This document shows positions 12,750 to 23,429 of a stretch of 64,000 bases of DNA, piece after piece. The notes beneath the pieces are model-generated. The model was not told where the DNA came from. It did not search any database and was given only the letters and a program-made list of their open reading frames with translations. The position numbers and the translations under genes are program-made. Numbering within the stretch: position 1 is the first letter of the stretch; each line of letters opens with the position of its first letter. Origin of the DNA: Corbicula japonica (taxonomy: Eukaryota > Mollusca > Bivalvia > Venerida > Cyrenidae); contig JAZAYU010000053.1 of the NCBI GenBank assembly GCA_038501625.1, positions 3,706,501-3,770,500 on the forward strand, in the 5' to 3' direction.

Positions 12750-13190
12750 TTAACTGACTTTTATCATGAACAGTTTATCTTTAGTACAAACAAACAGTCT
12801 GTCATTGTTTGCATGTAAACCAATGATGTCATCTGTTGTATCCAAGGAAATCATCTGTTGCTTAGCAACAGCATCCACCTTCTGCCCTGTCTTTCTGTTG
12901 CGCAGTGGGGTGTCTACAGGAATAGACTGTCTATACAGATAGATATGGCGACTGGTGTCACAGATTGCTGCGTACGACCAGTCTGGCGGACTGGCTGAAA
13001 ACTTCCTCTGTTGTTTCGAGGCTTGAACATAACCAAAAGCATTCAATGTTGCGACATGTGACCAGTGAGACTCTTCCTTTGGCTCTGGTTTCCATAGTAA
13101 CCCGTCCACATCATGGCGGAGACAGAAACCTGGAGTAGAGTTCTCTTCAAAGGAAACATTAAACAACCACTGATGACTGGCCAGTCCAAT
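12750..13190 (-). CDS. NUDCD1: NUDCD1 exon 9, last coding exon (residues 440-585)
   Basis: The acceptor is ttgcag|ATTGGA. The exon carries FCLRHDVDGLLWKPEP, FGYVQASKQQRKFSA, AKQQMISLDTTD and ends in KDKLFMIKVS then stop. This is the long single-exon C-terminus typical of the family. Confidence 0.94.
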   Translation of the reverse strand: MGLASHQWLFNVSFEENSTPGFCLRHDVDGLLWKPEPKEESHWSHVATLNAFGYVQASKQQRKFSASPPDWSYAAICDTSRHIYLYRQSIPVDTPLRNRKTGQKVDAVAKQQMISLDTTDDIIGLHANNDRLFVCTKDKLFMIKVS

Positions 13191-16100
13191 CTGCAATATA
13201 GAAGAAATTATAGTGCACTCACTTTCTGAACGTATTACATCTTACCTAAAAACAAACACTTCCCTGATGATTGTAACCCTGCTTTACTAATGTAACCAGA
13301 ACCAGTAAACTTAAAAATAGCCAATTATGTTAAATTTACATTAATAAACCTTATTTATTACTATAAATCTTAAAGTATAATGAAAAAAGCAAACAGTCAA
13401 ACTGATAAAAACAATGAAGTTGAAACAGTACTAGAGGTTGACCAAACTTAATTGGCGATGTTTACATTTATTAATAGAATGTAAATAGGGTTAAGGCAAA
13501 TTTATGCATTAAAAGTATTATTTTTGCTCCTTTAAAACATATCGCCTCTATAGTACAGTGGTTTACTCATTCGGCTGGCACAGACCTAACTTTTTTTGGA
13601 CACATGTTTGATTCACACTGGCACAATGATTTTAAGGATATTTTATACTTATTTTTTTCGTTTTCTTGCAGTTATTTCTAAGTTTTGTATGTATTTTCTT
13701 CAGGTTTTTTTATAGCGGAAATAATTTTTGAGTACAAAATAAAAAATATGTAAAAAAACAACATGTTTCGAACCTACAACCTATAACAGTGTTGCTACCA
13801 TTTCATTTTGACTGTGTCTTAGACCACTCGGCCAATCGGGCAAGTAGTTGAGAGCTTAATGCTTTGTATTAAACGATTAAAATATTAGTTCATTGTTTAC
13901 GTAACACGCCAATGTAAACATTGCCAAATTACCTTTGTCCTATAGTAGTACCACAGCAAATATTCACCAAAGCAATATTTATTTACATACTTGATGAATA
14001 TATAACTATTTTTAACTTTTTTTGGCACAGGGTTTCATAAACAAAGAAAATGGTCAGCACAATGCTCCAATCATAGTGTAATGTAAAGATCTGTTCTGAT
14101 CTGGTCAGTCAATGACCAGTGATTAACAACTCTAATGTAAACAGCCGAGTTGTGTATAGGCAATAAAGACAATTTTTAAGGTTGTTATAAACAGTTTAAT
14201 TTTCATGTGTTTTGCACTAGGTTGAGTATTTAATATCTGTGCCCAAGGTTATAAAACTGAGCATGGAAACCAGTCTCAAATCTCAAGCATCTGATTGGCT
14301 GAAATGGCGACTGGTCGCCATTTCAGCCAATTAGATGCTTGAGATTTGAGACTGGTTTCCAATCTCAGCTTTATAACCTTGGCACCTGGTTTCCATGCAA
14401 ATATTTATTCCCATAAAGTTAAAATTTTACAAACCAGTACTAACACATGGCATCTATAAAGCACTTACTAGCAAGATATAGGTCTATCCCCATACAAATT
14501 GGGAAATATTACAGAAGTATAGGAAGAAATTACCCTGTGAGTAACTTTGTGTGTGCTGCCATCTATAGTGAGCAGAACGGAATCATCGTCGGGGTACATG
14601 TCACACTCCTCTAGCTGCTGGGTGTTGTATGGCTTCTGAGCCTTGTCTGACACAAACCCAGGATTCTAGAAAACAACAAACTATTGACTAGCATGGATAA
14701 AAATCAAATTTATAAGATACATGTAATAATATCAATTGTACATATGTGTAGTTGCCCCAACATGAGATAATGTTCCTTTTGCCACTATGTTTAGACTCTC
14801 GATATAATGTGAAGGGATGTGCATACATTTGATAGGCAAGTATATCATAAAACTAGAGTGAATAAAATAACAAAAATGTCTTTTACTAATAATGCAATAA
14901 TAATACCCATATACATTGATGAAAATTTAAACAAACACTATCATTGATGATTGCCATATTGCTTGCATACCTGAGTGATAAGATTCATTATTAAGCTGCA
15001 ACAAACATTATTGGCACTTGTACTTATTCCATGATATAATAAAGCAAATTACTTCAACCTATTCTGAATAGATTTTCACTCTGAATTTGACTTATGCTAC
15101 ATTAATGAATCCTATACATAAAAGAACAATTTTCAATGGAATCATTAATTTATTTCAAGACAAACAAAGTTTAAACTTAAGTAATTTTGACAGGAGTTGT
15201 TACTGTACTAATTATTCAGTCAAGAAAAACCTTGTAAGGTCACTCCAACAGAATCATAAATAACCAGTACTGTTATTGTCCCTCATTATATTGACTAAGG
15301 AGCTAGCATACCAGTTCATCGGAGGTGAGAGTTGCTAGACGTTCATGAATGGCCGCTACTTCAGCAGGGTCAGCCAACATCTCACCACGTGTGTCCCCTT
15401 CCACCACCAGTGGCCAGTGACCTGATGTCTTCTTACATAGAAAAAGGTCAACCCTAACATAGAAAACAAGATTATGCACCAAATATTAATGCTAACTTTA
15501 ATGCTATGCCTTTTATCATATAGGTGACCATCCAGTGTATATACATTGTACTGATCAGCCATCATCTGTGCCATATGATCAGGATCTAAACTGTTTCCTC
15601 CTTGGTAAAAAAGAATCTAATTAATCAAAAAGTTTACATTCAAACAGCACGATCTAGATACACTGATTGCCCAGGTGATAAAATGTATATTCCATGATTA
15701 AGTGTTTCCTTTGTCCACCAAGTTGCTAACATCTAACATCTAGCAATGATTTAACCTTTACATCACTTTCTGTTTTTAAACTTCTTTATCCCAGGATGAA
15801 ATTAATTTTGTATGAGAATTTCTTAGCCTCCAACTAAAGGTCTATCAACTGTTTAAGTCAAAAACTGATTACTGATAATCAAAATTAGGTGCAACTGCAT
15901 CTTTGCTGTAGCAATTTTACCAAATCGGAAGAAGATAGTCAAATAATCAAGTTATTCTAACTCACTTAGAACTTCATCATTGTCACCATCCAGCTTTGGT
16001 TAAAGTTTGCTTTCAACCTCATTATATCTTATACAGTGGTATAGCTAGAGCTTTCAAAATTGGTACAACAAAAAATGTATTGTTTTTTAAACTTTTTCAA

Positions 16101-19100
16101 TTGTTTTCTATCAAAACTCACAACAACAAAACATTTAGCGGTGTGGGTGGGAAAAGATTTAGGGTAAGCCTCCCCCTTTCAATTTTTGAATAATGTTTTT
16201 AAGGCAATAGCAAAAGGTATTCATGGGTCATCCTGTGGTTAATAAAACTGGATCAATTGTTGAATATTTTACAATGCATATCGATCCAACATTATATGTC
16301 TGGTGTTTCTTCCAGGCTCTCACAAACACTGTTGACAGAAGAAGATTGTTTGATCACAGAGTTCTACAATAATACTGGAATGCATTCTATACCTTCGACC
16401 TTCTATTGTCCATGTGCTGGCTTCAGGATCTACTTCCCCACACAGGTCACCTTTCAGCAGTTCTGACTTGTTCTTCAAGCCAAAATCAACATGGTTATAC
16501 GTGAGGGAGAGATAGATGTCGCCTTTGGACAGGCCTTCACTGACAGTGAACTGCACACTGATGTCGTCTGCTGTCTGATGCCACGTGTAGTCTGGTGGCG
16601 GCAGTTCTACAAGTAAACATGCAAGATTACAATTCATGACACTGTGAGCTTGTAGCTTCAGTAAAAGTCACAAGAAACCAGCGTGAAAAGGCTGCAAGTG
16701 TCTTTGAACTGCACACCAAACTTGGCTGGAGAACCCTTGGAGACAGCAGAAAAGAAAGAGAACTGTTGAAGTTTTACATAATTGAATGACTTGTTGCTAC
16801 TCAAGAGCCACCATGTACTGAGAACCCAGGATATGGACATGTCATCTGCATCCTTTAACTTACAGCCAATACACTGGGGAAAATTATTTTAAATAATTAA
16901 TTTTCCCCATAACACCAAAATCTCAAAATAACCTTACGCATCCTAGCTATAAATCCACCAGACAGGACAGTATGCGAAATCATTTTCAACATTCCAAGTA
17001 AGAAAATAATGCAAATAGTAATAAGTTAAGTAAAACTAATGGAACATGAATTGGGTGGTTCAATTATTCACTACAAAAATTGATGTTTGAATTAACTTTG
17101 GGATGGGATAACATGAGCCAGGAAGGAAAAATTCCTATACAGCCCTAGTCACCTCTAGTGGTAGTGGTATAATAAAAAATTAAATTCTCCACTAGTTTTA
17201 CTTTGAGAAGAGTAATTAGGGAGAATGACTCCTATCTGCCAGAGCATATCTTTACTTGAGCTCAACCATACACAAAGATGTTCTAACCTGAGTTGGCATC
17301 TTCCTTTTCTTCATCACTAACCACTGGAACTTCTGAGTCTCGGGTGAAGACAAACTCTGCCTCTCCGGCTATTGTAACGAAATCATCCTCTCTACCTAAG
17401 CTGGCGTAGTTAAACGGCTTCCTGCTGACAAGTTGTCGAGACCTATGTAAAGTCCAGGACTTGAGATCCACTGCAATTATCAAGTTATTCTCAAAATGTA
17501 CAGAATAGTGCTTCCAATCTTGACAACAAATTAGTGTCTGTTTAGACTTATAAATATGTCAACGAATTAGAAAAATTTACATTATTTTGAGATTTGTAAA
17601 AACTGTTAAACTTTATTGACTAGTTTTGATCATTTATACCAACAAAATTTAATGTAAAGACACATTATCAATAATTTATTCTCAAGAAAGACAAACTTGC
17701 ATCCTTTACCTGGTACACAAAACTGAAGTTGTAGGCTTTCAATGGGGATAAAACTAATAACCAGTCAAATAGTTGTTTAAAGCTAAAGTTACCAAGCCAA
17801 CTAATGCAAATAATCTGTTGAGTGTTATACATGCATAACACAATAATGTAAGAGACTTCTCTCAAATGATTACAAGTGAAAGCACTGGAAGTCTAAAATG
17901 TTATCTAACCTGAAATAAATGTGATCCAGTCAAGCACAGCCAGATACTGGGACTTGAACTTGTCTTTTTGCTCGGGAGTAGACTCAGTAACGTGTACCAG
18001 CAGAATATTAATGGTGTGGTTCTCGTTCTGGGAGGTCTCGACAGCATCCACCAACAAGCAGGGAGTCTTCTCTTCTGGTACAGTCTTTGACAGCAGCGAC
18101 TGTAAAGAGACATCTACCCATTTAAAGAAACTTGTTGGCGAAAGAAGGATTGTGCCCAAGGTTATAAAGCTGAGCATGGAAACCAGTCTCAAATCTCAAG
18201 CATCTGATTGGCTGAAATAGCGTCCAGTCGCCATTTCAGCCAATCAGATGCTTGAGATTTGAGACTGGTTTTCAATCTCAGCTTTATAACCTTCAGACTT
18301 GGTGAAGCCATAAACTTAACTTCAATCCTCAAGTGTTAATGTACTTTGACATAGGCCAATCCATACCCGTCACCCTCTTTTATTCTATGTTACCTCTTAC
18401 TCTATCAATACTCCTTTTATGACATCAGCAACAAGTTTAGATTGAAATCTGCCAGCACATCAGTGCTGTCTGATCTGGATTTACACTGTTTGCTTCGTGG
18501 TCAAAAATAACCTAATAGATCGAAACAGTGTAGATTCTGATAAGATGACATCAGCATGCTGATATAGATCTACACTGGTTGCCCATGGAGTGAGCAGTAT
18601 CACGGCTGGAGGTTATAAAGCTGAGTTTGGAAACCAGTCTCAAATCTCAAGCATCTGATTGGCTGAAATGGCGACTGGTCGCCATTTCAGCCAATCAGAT
18701 GCTTGAGATTTGAGACTGGTTTCCATGCTCAGTTTTATAACCTTGGGCACTGGGAGTTAAGGGTTAAATCTATAACCAACTATCAAGATGTGCTCTTCCA
18801 TTTTCTTTCTAATGCCAGCTATATATTTAAGACACAGATTTTGACCCAGCGAGCAACCTCCGTAAACATCTGTTGCACTGCAGTAGTTTAAAGACGCTGA
18901 TGGTGTTTTTTGTCATGTGACGACTGTTAGAACTACTGCTCCAACAAAAAATCACTGTGTTTTACTTCCAAAATTACGTTTTGCTTTCAATCAATTTTAT
19001 GTAGCTGTGGGTTCATTCTCATTGTGGATGTTGAAACAATAACAAAAGGTGTGGCTTACAGTAAAGCAACCTGGGCTGAAGGTTATAAAGTTGAGCATGG

Positions 19101-22100
19101 AAACCAGTCTCAAATCTCAAGCATCTGATTGGCTGAAATGGCGACCAGTCGCCATTTCAGCCAATCAGATGCTTGAGATTTGAGACTGGTTTCCAAACTC
19201 AGTTTTATAACCTTGGGCACTGAAGGCATGATCAACTATCAACAACATTCTGTCAATTCTACTATCCCGCGCGAAATTATCAGTTGGGACATGTTTTATG
19301 TTTGGTTGCACTCCAAAATCTAACTGAAATTGAAATTTGTAGTATTTATTTATTTCTTACTCCCCTTCCTCCCTTACTTTTTTCCTTTCTTCTTTGAAAT
19401 TGTATAGTAATAGCCAGTTTTATTGCAAATAATACAAATGACTCATCTTATATTTGGATGTAAAATCAGAATTTCGTACATGAAACTAACAGAAATCCTG
19501 CTTTGTTTTACAAGAACTGACAAAGTTGTAATTTACCTTCCATGGGGTACCACCATTTTCCTGTCTATTTCCTGTCTTAAGGATGTATATCTGTCCTGCT
19601 CCATCACATACAACAGCCAGGTCATCAGACAAGAAGTGAAGCCGGGCATCTATCCTATTAGGGACTAGTTTCTGGTTTCCAGCATCTGGTATAGTGAAAA
19701 CTGCCGGAGCACAGTCAACTGATGTATCCTAAATATAAATATGAGATGCCAATGCTTAATATTGAAATGTTCTATGAATGCTTTATAATATTTTATAATA
19801 AGCCTATTTTAAACTATTGTAATATTATTTATCGTGAAAATCCTGCAAAAATGCCACAAAAAGAAAAGCAGTTGTGGTATAGACACTGATTAAAAAATAT
19901 GTTGGCAGCATTAAGACAAAGAATCGAAATAAAGAATTTAAATCATTGATGCCATATTGCTCAAAAGTTAGCATTTGTGTCAACATAAAGAACTTTGGTT
20001 AAAACATTGTATATTAAATGCATATCAGAATAGCATGAAACATATCTCTCTGTAAATTCCTTATTGTCAAAGTCTGTGTTTCTCTGTCCTTAGTTTTACA
20101 TGTTCCAGTATCTAGATGCCACTGAAAAAATATCTGGATGATTTTTAAGGTGAGTAGTATAGTGCTCCTTTCTACCCCACCTTAAACCCCTATACAGCAA
20201 AACTCTCTGTTAATTCTGTGATGTTTTATGACAAGTTACATTATATTTAATTTATTACAATTTACTCTGGGTCCAAGATTATAAAACTGATATTGGAGAC
20301 AAGTCTCAAATCTCAAGCATCTGATTGGCTGAAATAGACTTTAACAGAGACAAATCTTCTTGAGATTTGGGACTGGTCTCCATTTTCAATTTTAAAACCA
20401 GATGTTCCTTACATGTCCCACTGCCCTCCTGATGTTCCAGTCATTGTCGATCACGTAGACAGCATTATCATGCCAAGGATCTGGTACCAGGTGGTTGTGT
20501 ACACCAAACAGTTTAGCATGATGATAGGAAAACTGCTCATCTGTCAAAGTTACACTGTATACACCTGAAACATTTAATAACTGAGTCATTGATAAATGTC
20601 AGCAAGAGGTGCTTTTGCTTCTGTTTAATTTTAAGCAGATCAAAATTAAAAATTATGCTAAGCTTTTTTATTTGAAAAACTAGAAATGTGTCAAAAGGAC
20701 ACGGATGCCCCCGCTATAGGTTTTTCATAAAGCTCCCAGAAGTAGTGTAGGACAAGTTGTGTTCACGAAATATATTCCTATTATATGAAAATTCTATTTT
20801 TAGTAACAGTGACCTTGACTTTGGATCTACAGGCATGGGTATTGTGCGGACATACCGCCTTGTCATGGTGAACATTTGTGCCAAGTTATTTTGAAATCCC
20901 TCCATTCATAACAAAGTTACAGCCTCGAGAAGAAAATTCTATTTTTAGTAACAGTGACCTTGACCTTGGACATACAGGCTTGGGAATGTATGTGACACAC
21001 AGTCTTAATATGGTGATCAATTAAACCAAGTTATTTAAAAATCCAATAACAAATAACAAAGTTACAGAGCCGACACAATTTTGCAAGAAATTTCTATTTT
21101 TAGTAACAGTGACCTTGACCTTGGACCTACAGGCATGGGTGTTGTATGCGACACACCACCTTGTCATGATGAACATTTGTGCCAAGTTATTTTGAAATCC
21201 CTCCATTCATAACAAAGTTAAGGGCCAAGTGTATATTTTGCTTAACACAAAATGTAAGTGAAAAAGGGGCATAATTTGAAAAAATATTGGAAGCAGGGTT
21301 ATGGGTCTTGTTGGTTATGATGTAGATTTTGATAGTGAAAATATATTTCAAGTTTCAAGGCAATATCTCAAGTAGTTTTAAAGTTATGGGCAAAATGCAT
21401 ATACAAAGATGATGGTTATTCCCTATATGCCTGTTTCACTTTTTTTTGTTAATTTGACAATGCATTTTAACTTCAAAAGCACTTTGAAACTTTTCATCTA
21501 CACTTTTAACGCTATGCTTTATTACCGCTTCTAAACCGGAACTACCCAATCAGCAGTCACTCTGAAACTGAACCATTTAAAATTACTGATGCTGTGTATT
21601 ACTATTACAATGATATGGACAGAGAAATTCAAGCATTATGGGATGAATATGATGACCATGAAATTGTATGCGAAGAATTTTTGCAAAAGTTCGGAGAAAT
21701 TATGGGATAGATTTATGTAGAAATATGTCTGAGCAAGTTAAACCAAGTCTGTTTTGTATCTTATCTTTCTATAAATAATATGTTTGCTGATTTGCCAATA
21801 AACTGGAAACTGGAAACTCTATAAATACTGAATATATATTATTTACATTGTTATGATTATTTTTAAACATTGGATATATTATTCCCAGTAAAAACCCGAC
21901 GTCAAAACGACGTTGGATATAGGTTGGACTTTGGTCGTGACGTCGGCGACCTAAATCCAACGTTAATCCGACGTCGAAAATGCGACGTCGTTTAGACGTC
22001 GAAAAATGACGTCCGATAGACGTCGGTTTTTGGTCAGATATATTTGACTCCTTAACCAACTAGGAATAATAATTTTCAAGTAACTTTTTTTCCAAATTTT

Positions 22101-23354
22101 CTACACATATACATAAATTTTAATTAAAAAAATATGAAAAAAAAAATCTTAATTTGAATGGTTTGCTGTTCAGTGGAAGGGATATTATCGAAACCCGTGC
22201 ATTCGAATCTAAATGTAAACAATCTGCGCCATTTTAAACAAGGAAACAAAAAACAAAGACAAAGTCGCCAAACAAACAGAAGGGGGAAAATATATTTTAT
22301 ATTTGCCAGAGAAGAAGGCTTAAGCAAGTAAGTTTTTTCTTATTCGTAGTTTGTTGTTTAATTTTAGTTTTGCTTAAATCTTGTTGAAATGCATGCCCAC
22401 TACATGTATAAGACACGTTGAGTTGTTTTCATGAAATATGTTTCGTCCCAAAAAAGTCTCGCTACCGGGCTATTGTTATAATAAGGAGCTCATAAAACAC
22501 ATAACGTTTACAAGAGAGGTTTAGTGATAAATTAAAATAAAACACATCGATGGTATTTTTTTCAAATAGTGTTATTACACTGATAGTAATGAAAGAAAAA
22601 GGGAAGAGGTTCGATTTTGGTCGGATTTCGGTCAGATTCTGGTCGGAATGTGGTTGGATTTTGGTCGGAACCCGACGTCAATCCGACGTCGGGAAATGAC
22701 GTCTAAAAAACTTTCATTTCCAACCAAAATCCAACGTTGATCCGACGTCGAGGTCCGACGTCTATCCAACGTCTTTTCGACGTCAAATGTTTCCTGGGTT
22801 TGTTTGTGTACATAATCGATAATTAATCTTTTTACTTACCTGTTTTGTTGTTGTATAATTATTGTTAATTGTTATTGTTTTGTGTTTATTGTAATATTGT
22901 ATATAATAAAGTTCAATTTGTCATGGTCTATTGATTTATTAATAGTTAAGTCAGAGGGGTTGAAATGTCTTTATTTATTAGGGTTGAATTGTCTTCGTTA
23001 TTTTGAGGGGTTGAAATGTCTTACATATTTTGGGGGTTGAAATGCCAGAGGGGTTGAAGTGTCTTTGATTTTATAAATTGCATAGGGGTTGAAATGTCGA
23101 GGGGTTGAAATGTCTCGCTCCCGCCGAAATTACGTGGCTCAACTGGCTGGAAGTAAATCACATGAATCACATCGCGAAAAAGTATTATAAACAAAATTGT
23201 GCTTTCAAATACAAGATGTGAACAGATTAGGTAAAAACCAACCATTGTCAATTTGAGTTGTGTATACAGGTAATTTATCTAGTGACAACTTGTATCCATC
23301 GAAATTTGCGTTGATTAAATCTCGGTTAGGCTTCAAATCTATGGGGGCTGCCAT
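12750..23354 (-). CDS. NUDCD1: NUDCD1 (NudC domain-containing protein 1), complete nine-exon gene
   Basis: Spliced CDS on the minus strand, exons in transcription order: 23354-23243, 20564-20413, 19728-19537, 18099-17910, 17470-17288, 16606-16393, 15453-15312, 14665-14534, 13190-12750. All introns are GT-AG, with phases 1,0,0,1,1,2,0,0. The total is 1758 nt, or 585 residues plus stop, close to vertebrate NUDCD1 (about 583). Residues about 281-370 form the CS (p23-like) domain, including PPDYTWHQT and STWTIEGR. The flanking regions match the beta-propeller-like remainder of the family, with GYKLSL near the N-terminus and FCLRHDVDGLLW, GYVQASK and VAKQQ near the C-terminus. NudC-family proteins act as Hsp90-linked co-chaperones; vertebrate NUDCD1 is cytoplasmic/nuclear and associates with helicase and coatomer partners (family knowledge). 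The start is the first ATG in the open frame, with A at -3. A tttatt at 12426-12431 (AATAAA on the minus strand) is a possible poly(A) signal. Confidence 0.94.
13450..13930. mobile_element. TIR-flanked unit with two tRNA-like modules (NUDCD1 intron 8)
   Basis: 'aattggcgatgtttacattt' at the left is inverted as 'aatgtaaacattgccaaatt' at the right (13911-13930). Inside, a plus-strand module (about 13550-13620, 'tagtacagtggtttactc', 'gtttgattc') and a minus-strand module (13764-13834) resemble Pol III A and B boxes. The minus-strand boxes read TGGCCGAGTGGTCTA and GTAGGTTCGAAAC. The nature of the element is inferred. Confidence 0.5.
14240..14385. mobile_element. 146-bp foldback MITE, copy 12 (NUDCD1 intron 8)
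   Basis: Flanked by CTG on both sides. Confidence 0.85.
14534..14665 (-). CDS. NUDCD1: NUDCD1 exon 8 (residues 396-439)
   Basis: The acceptor is ttctag|AATCCT and the donor CACAGG|gtaatt; 132 nt, phase 0. It contains NTQQLEECDMYPDDDSVL, matching the vertebrate QELEECD region. Confidence 0.91.
15312..15453 (-). CDS. NUDCD1: NUDCD1 exon 7 (residues 348-395)
   Basis: The acceptor is tgttag|GGTTGA (phase 2) and the donor GAACTG|gtatgc. It completes the CS domain (HWPLVVEGD) and enters the helical AAIHERLATLTSDEL segment conserved in NUDCD1. Confidence 0.91.
16393..16606 (-). CDS. NUDCD1: NUDCD1 exon 6, CS domain (residues 277-347)
   Basis: The acceptor is cttgtag|AACTGC and the donor CGAAG|gtatag. 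It holds the core of the CS/p23 beta-sandwich: PPPDYTWHQTADDISVQF, GDIYLSLTYNHVDFGLK and the ASTWTIEG strand. This exon is the strongest single family match in the gene. Confidence 0.94.
17288..17470 (-). CDS. NUDCD1: NUDCD1 exon 5 (residues 216-276)
   Basis: The acceptor is attgcag|TGGATC and the donor AACTCAG|gttaga; phase 1 in and out, 183 nt. It ends in an acidic linker (VVSDEEKEDANS) just ahead of the CS domain, as in the vertebrate protein. Confidence 0.92.
17910..18099 (-). CDS. NUDCD1: NUDCD1 exon 4 (residues 153-215)
   Basis: The acceptor is tttacag|TCGCTG and the donor TTTCAG|gttaga. It encodes INILLVHVTEST and LAVLDWITFIS. An intact 146-bp foldback MITE (18153-18298) ends 53 bp upstream of the acceptor, so the branch point must lie between them or inside the MITE. 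Confidence 0.92.
18153..18298. mobile_element. 146-bp foldback MITE, copy 13 (NUDCD1 intron 3)
   Basis: Flanked by TTG on both sides (18150-18152, 18299-18301). The perfect duplication shows the target need not be CWG. It ends 53 bp from the exon 4 acceptor. Confidence 0.86.
18425..18775. repeat. GATCAG-rich element with nested MITE (NUDCD1 intron 3)
   Basis: Standard host modules on the left and 'gttaagggttaa' on the right, interrupted by foldback MITE copy 14. Confidence 0.55.
18604..18749. mobile_element. 146-bp foldback MITE, copy 14
   Basis: Right flank CTG, left flank CAC; otherwise an intact palindrome. Confidence 0.84.
18836..19345. mobile_element. TIR element interrupted by MITE copy 15 (NUDCD1 intron 3)
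   Basis: Related, in opposite orientation, to the element at 46437-46857. Both share 'attttgacccagcgag' and 'gcattctgtcaatt' segments and inverted 'gaaat(c/t)gaaat(c/t)tgtag' ends. Foldback MITE copy 15 sits inside this copy but not the other. Confidence 0.65.
19074..19219. mobile_element. 146-bp foldback MITE, copy 15, with empty site elsewhere in the window
   Basis: Flanked by CTG on both sides (19071-19073, 19220-19222). The related element at 46437-46857 has the uninterrupted sequence at about 46553-46576 (reverse complement 'gcaacctgaaggcatg'). This fixes the borders and the 3-bp duplication. Confidence 0.9.
19537..19728 (-). CDS. NUDCD1: NUDCD1 exon 3 (residues 89-152)
   Basis: The acceptor is atttag|GATACA and the donor TGGAAG|gtaaat; phase is 0 at both ends (192 nt). 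It contains RIDARLHFLSDDLAVV and GAGQIYILKTG, propeller-type repeats. The frame has no stop. Confidence 0.92.
20270..20400. mobile_element. Foldback MITE, copy 16 (decayed) next to the exon 2 donor
   Basis: Diverged arms ('ataaaactgatattggagac', 'ttgagatttgggactggtct') in NUDCD1 intron 2; it ends 12 nt from the splice donor. Confidence 0.65.
20413..20564 (-). CDS. NUDCD1: NUDCD1 exon 2 (residues 38-88)
   Basis: The acceptor is tttcag|GTGTAT and the donor GACAT|gtaagg. It encodes VYSVTLTDEQFSYHHAKLFG and DNAVYVIDND, matching the first propeller strands of NUDCD1. A decayed foldback MITE begins only about 12 nt beyond the donor. Confidence 0.92.
20690..21430. repeat. Bivalve-type tandem-repeat block (NUDCD1 intron 1)
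   Basis: Three units sharing 'tctatttttagtaacagtga' and 'gccaagttatttt', then a 'ggcataatttg' tail. The same family appears in opposite orientation at 62962-64000. Confidence 0.7.
21510..21710 (+). pseudogene. Orphan coding-like fragment (about 66 codons), possible TE remnant
   Basis: An open frame without an obvious start ends in TAG at 21708. It encodes an acidic stretch with DAVYYYYNDMDREIQALWDE and VCEEFLQKFGEIMG. Its composition looks coding, but it lies in an intron between repeats and no family was recognised. Confidence 0.3.
21884..22798. mobile_element. GACGTC-rich TIR element, 915 bp (NUDCD1 intron 1)
   Basis: Starts 'cccagtaaaaacccgacgtc' and ends 'gacgtcaaatgtttcctggg'. The sub-terminal ~150 bp on each side are packed with GACGTC and CCAACGT motifs in inverted arrangement. 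The middle is unique AT-rich sequence with no transposase. Class II and non-autonomous by structure; the superfamily is not assigned. Confidence 0.7.
22946..23115. repeat. Short GGGGTTGAAATGTC repeat cluster (NUDCD1 intron 1)
   Basis: About seven copies of 'aggggttgaaatgtct' with variable spacers, ending about 130 bp from exon 1. Confidence 0.75.
23243..23354 (-). CDS. NUDCD1: NUDCD1 exon 1 (residues 1-37)
   Basis: Starts with MAAPIDLKP and includes the family-conserved FDGYKLSL. The donor is AATG|gttggt, leaving phase 1. The open frame continues upstream without an ATG, so 23354 is the start. The intron that follows is about 2.7 kb and holds two repeat elements. Confidence 0.9.
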
Positions 23355-23429
23355 TTTGTAGAAAAGAATGAAAAATGCGAACGAAATGTAAAAAATAAAA
23401 AGCAATGACAAAATAATATTTTTTCGTCT

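Noticed and set aside
17921..18220. 99-codon plus-strand frame
   Set aside because: It is the antisense shadow of NUDCD1 exon 4 joined to a foldback MITE.
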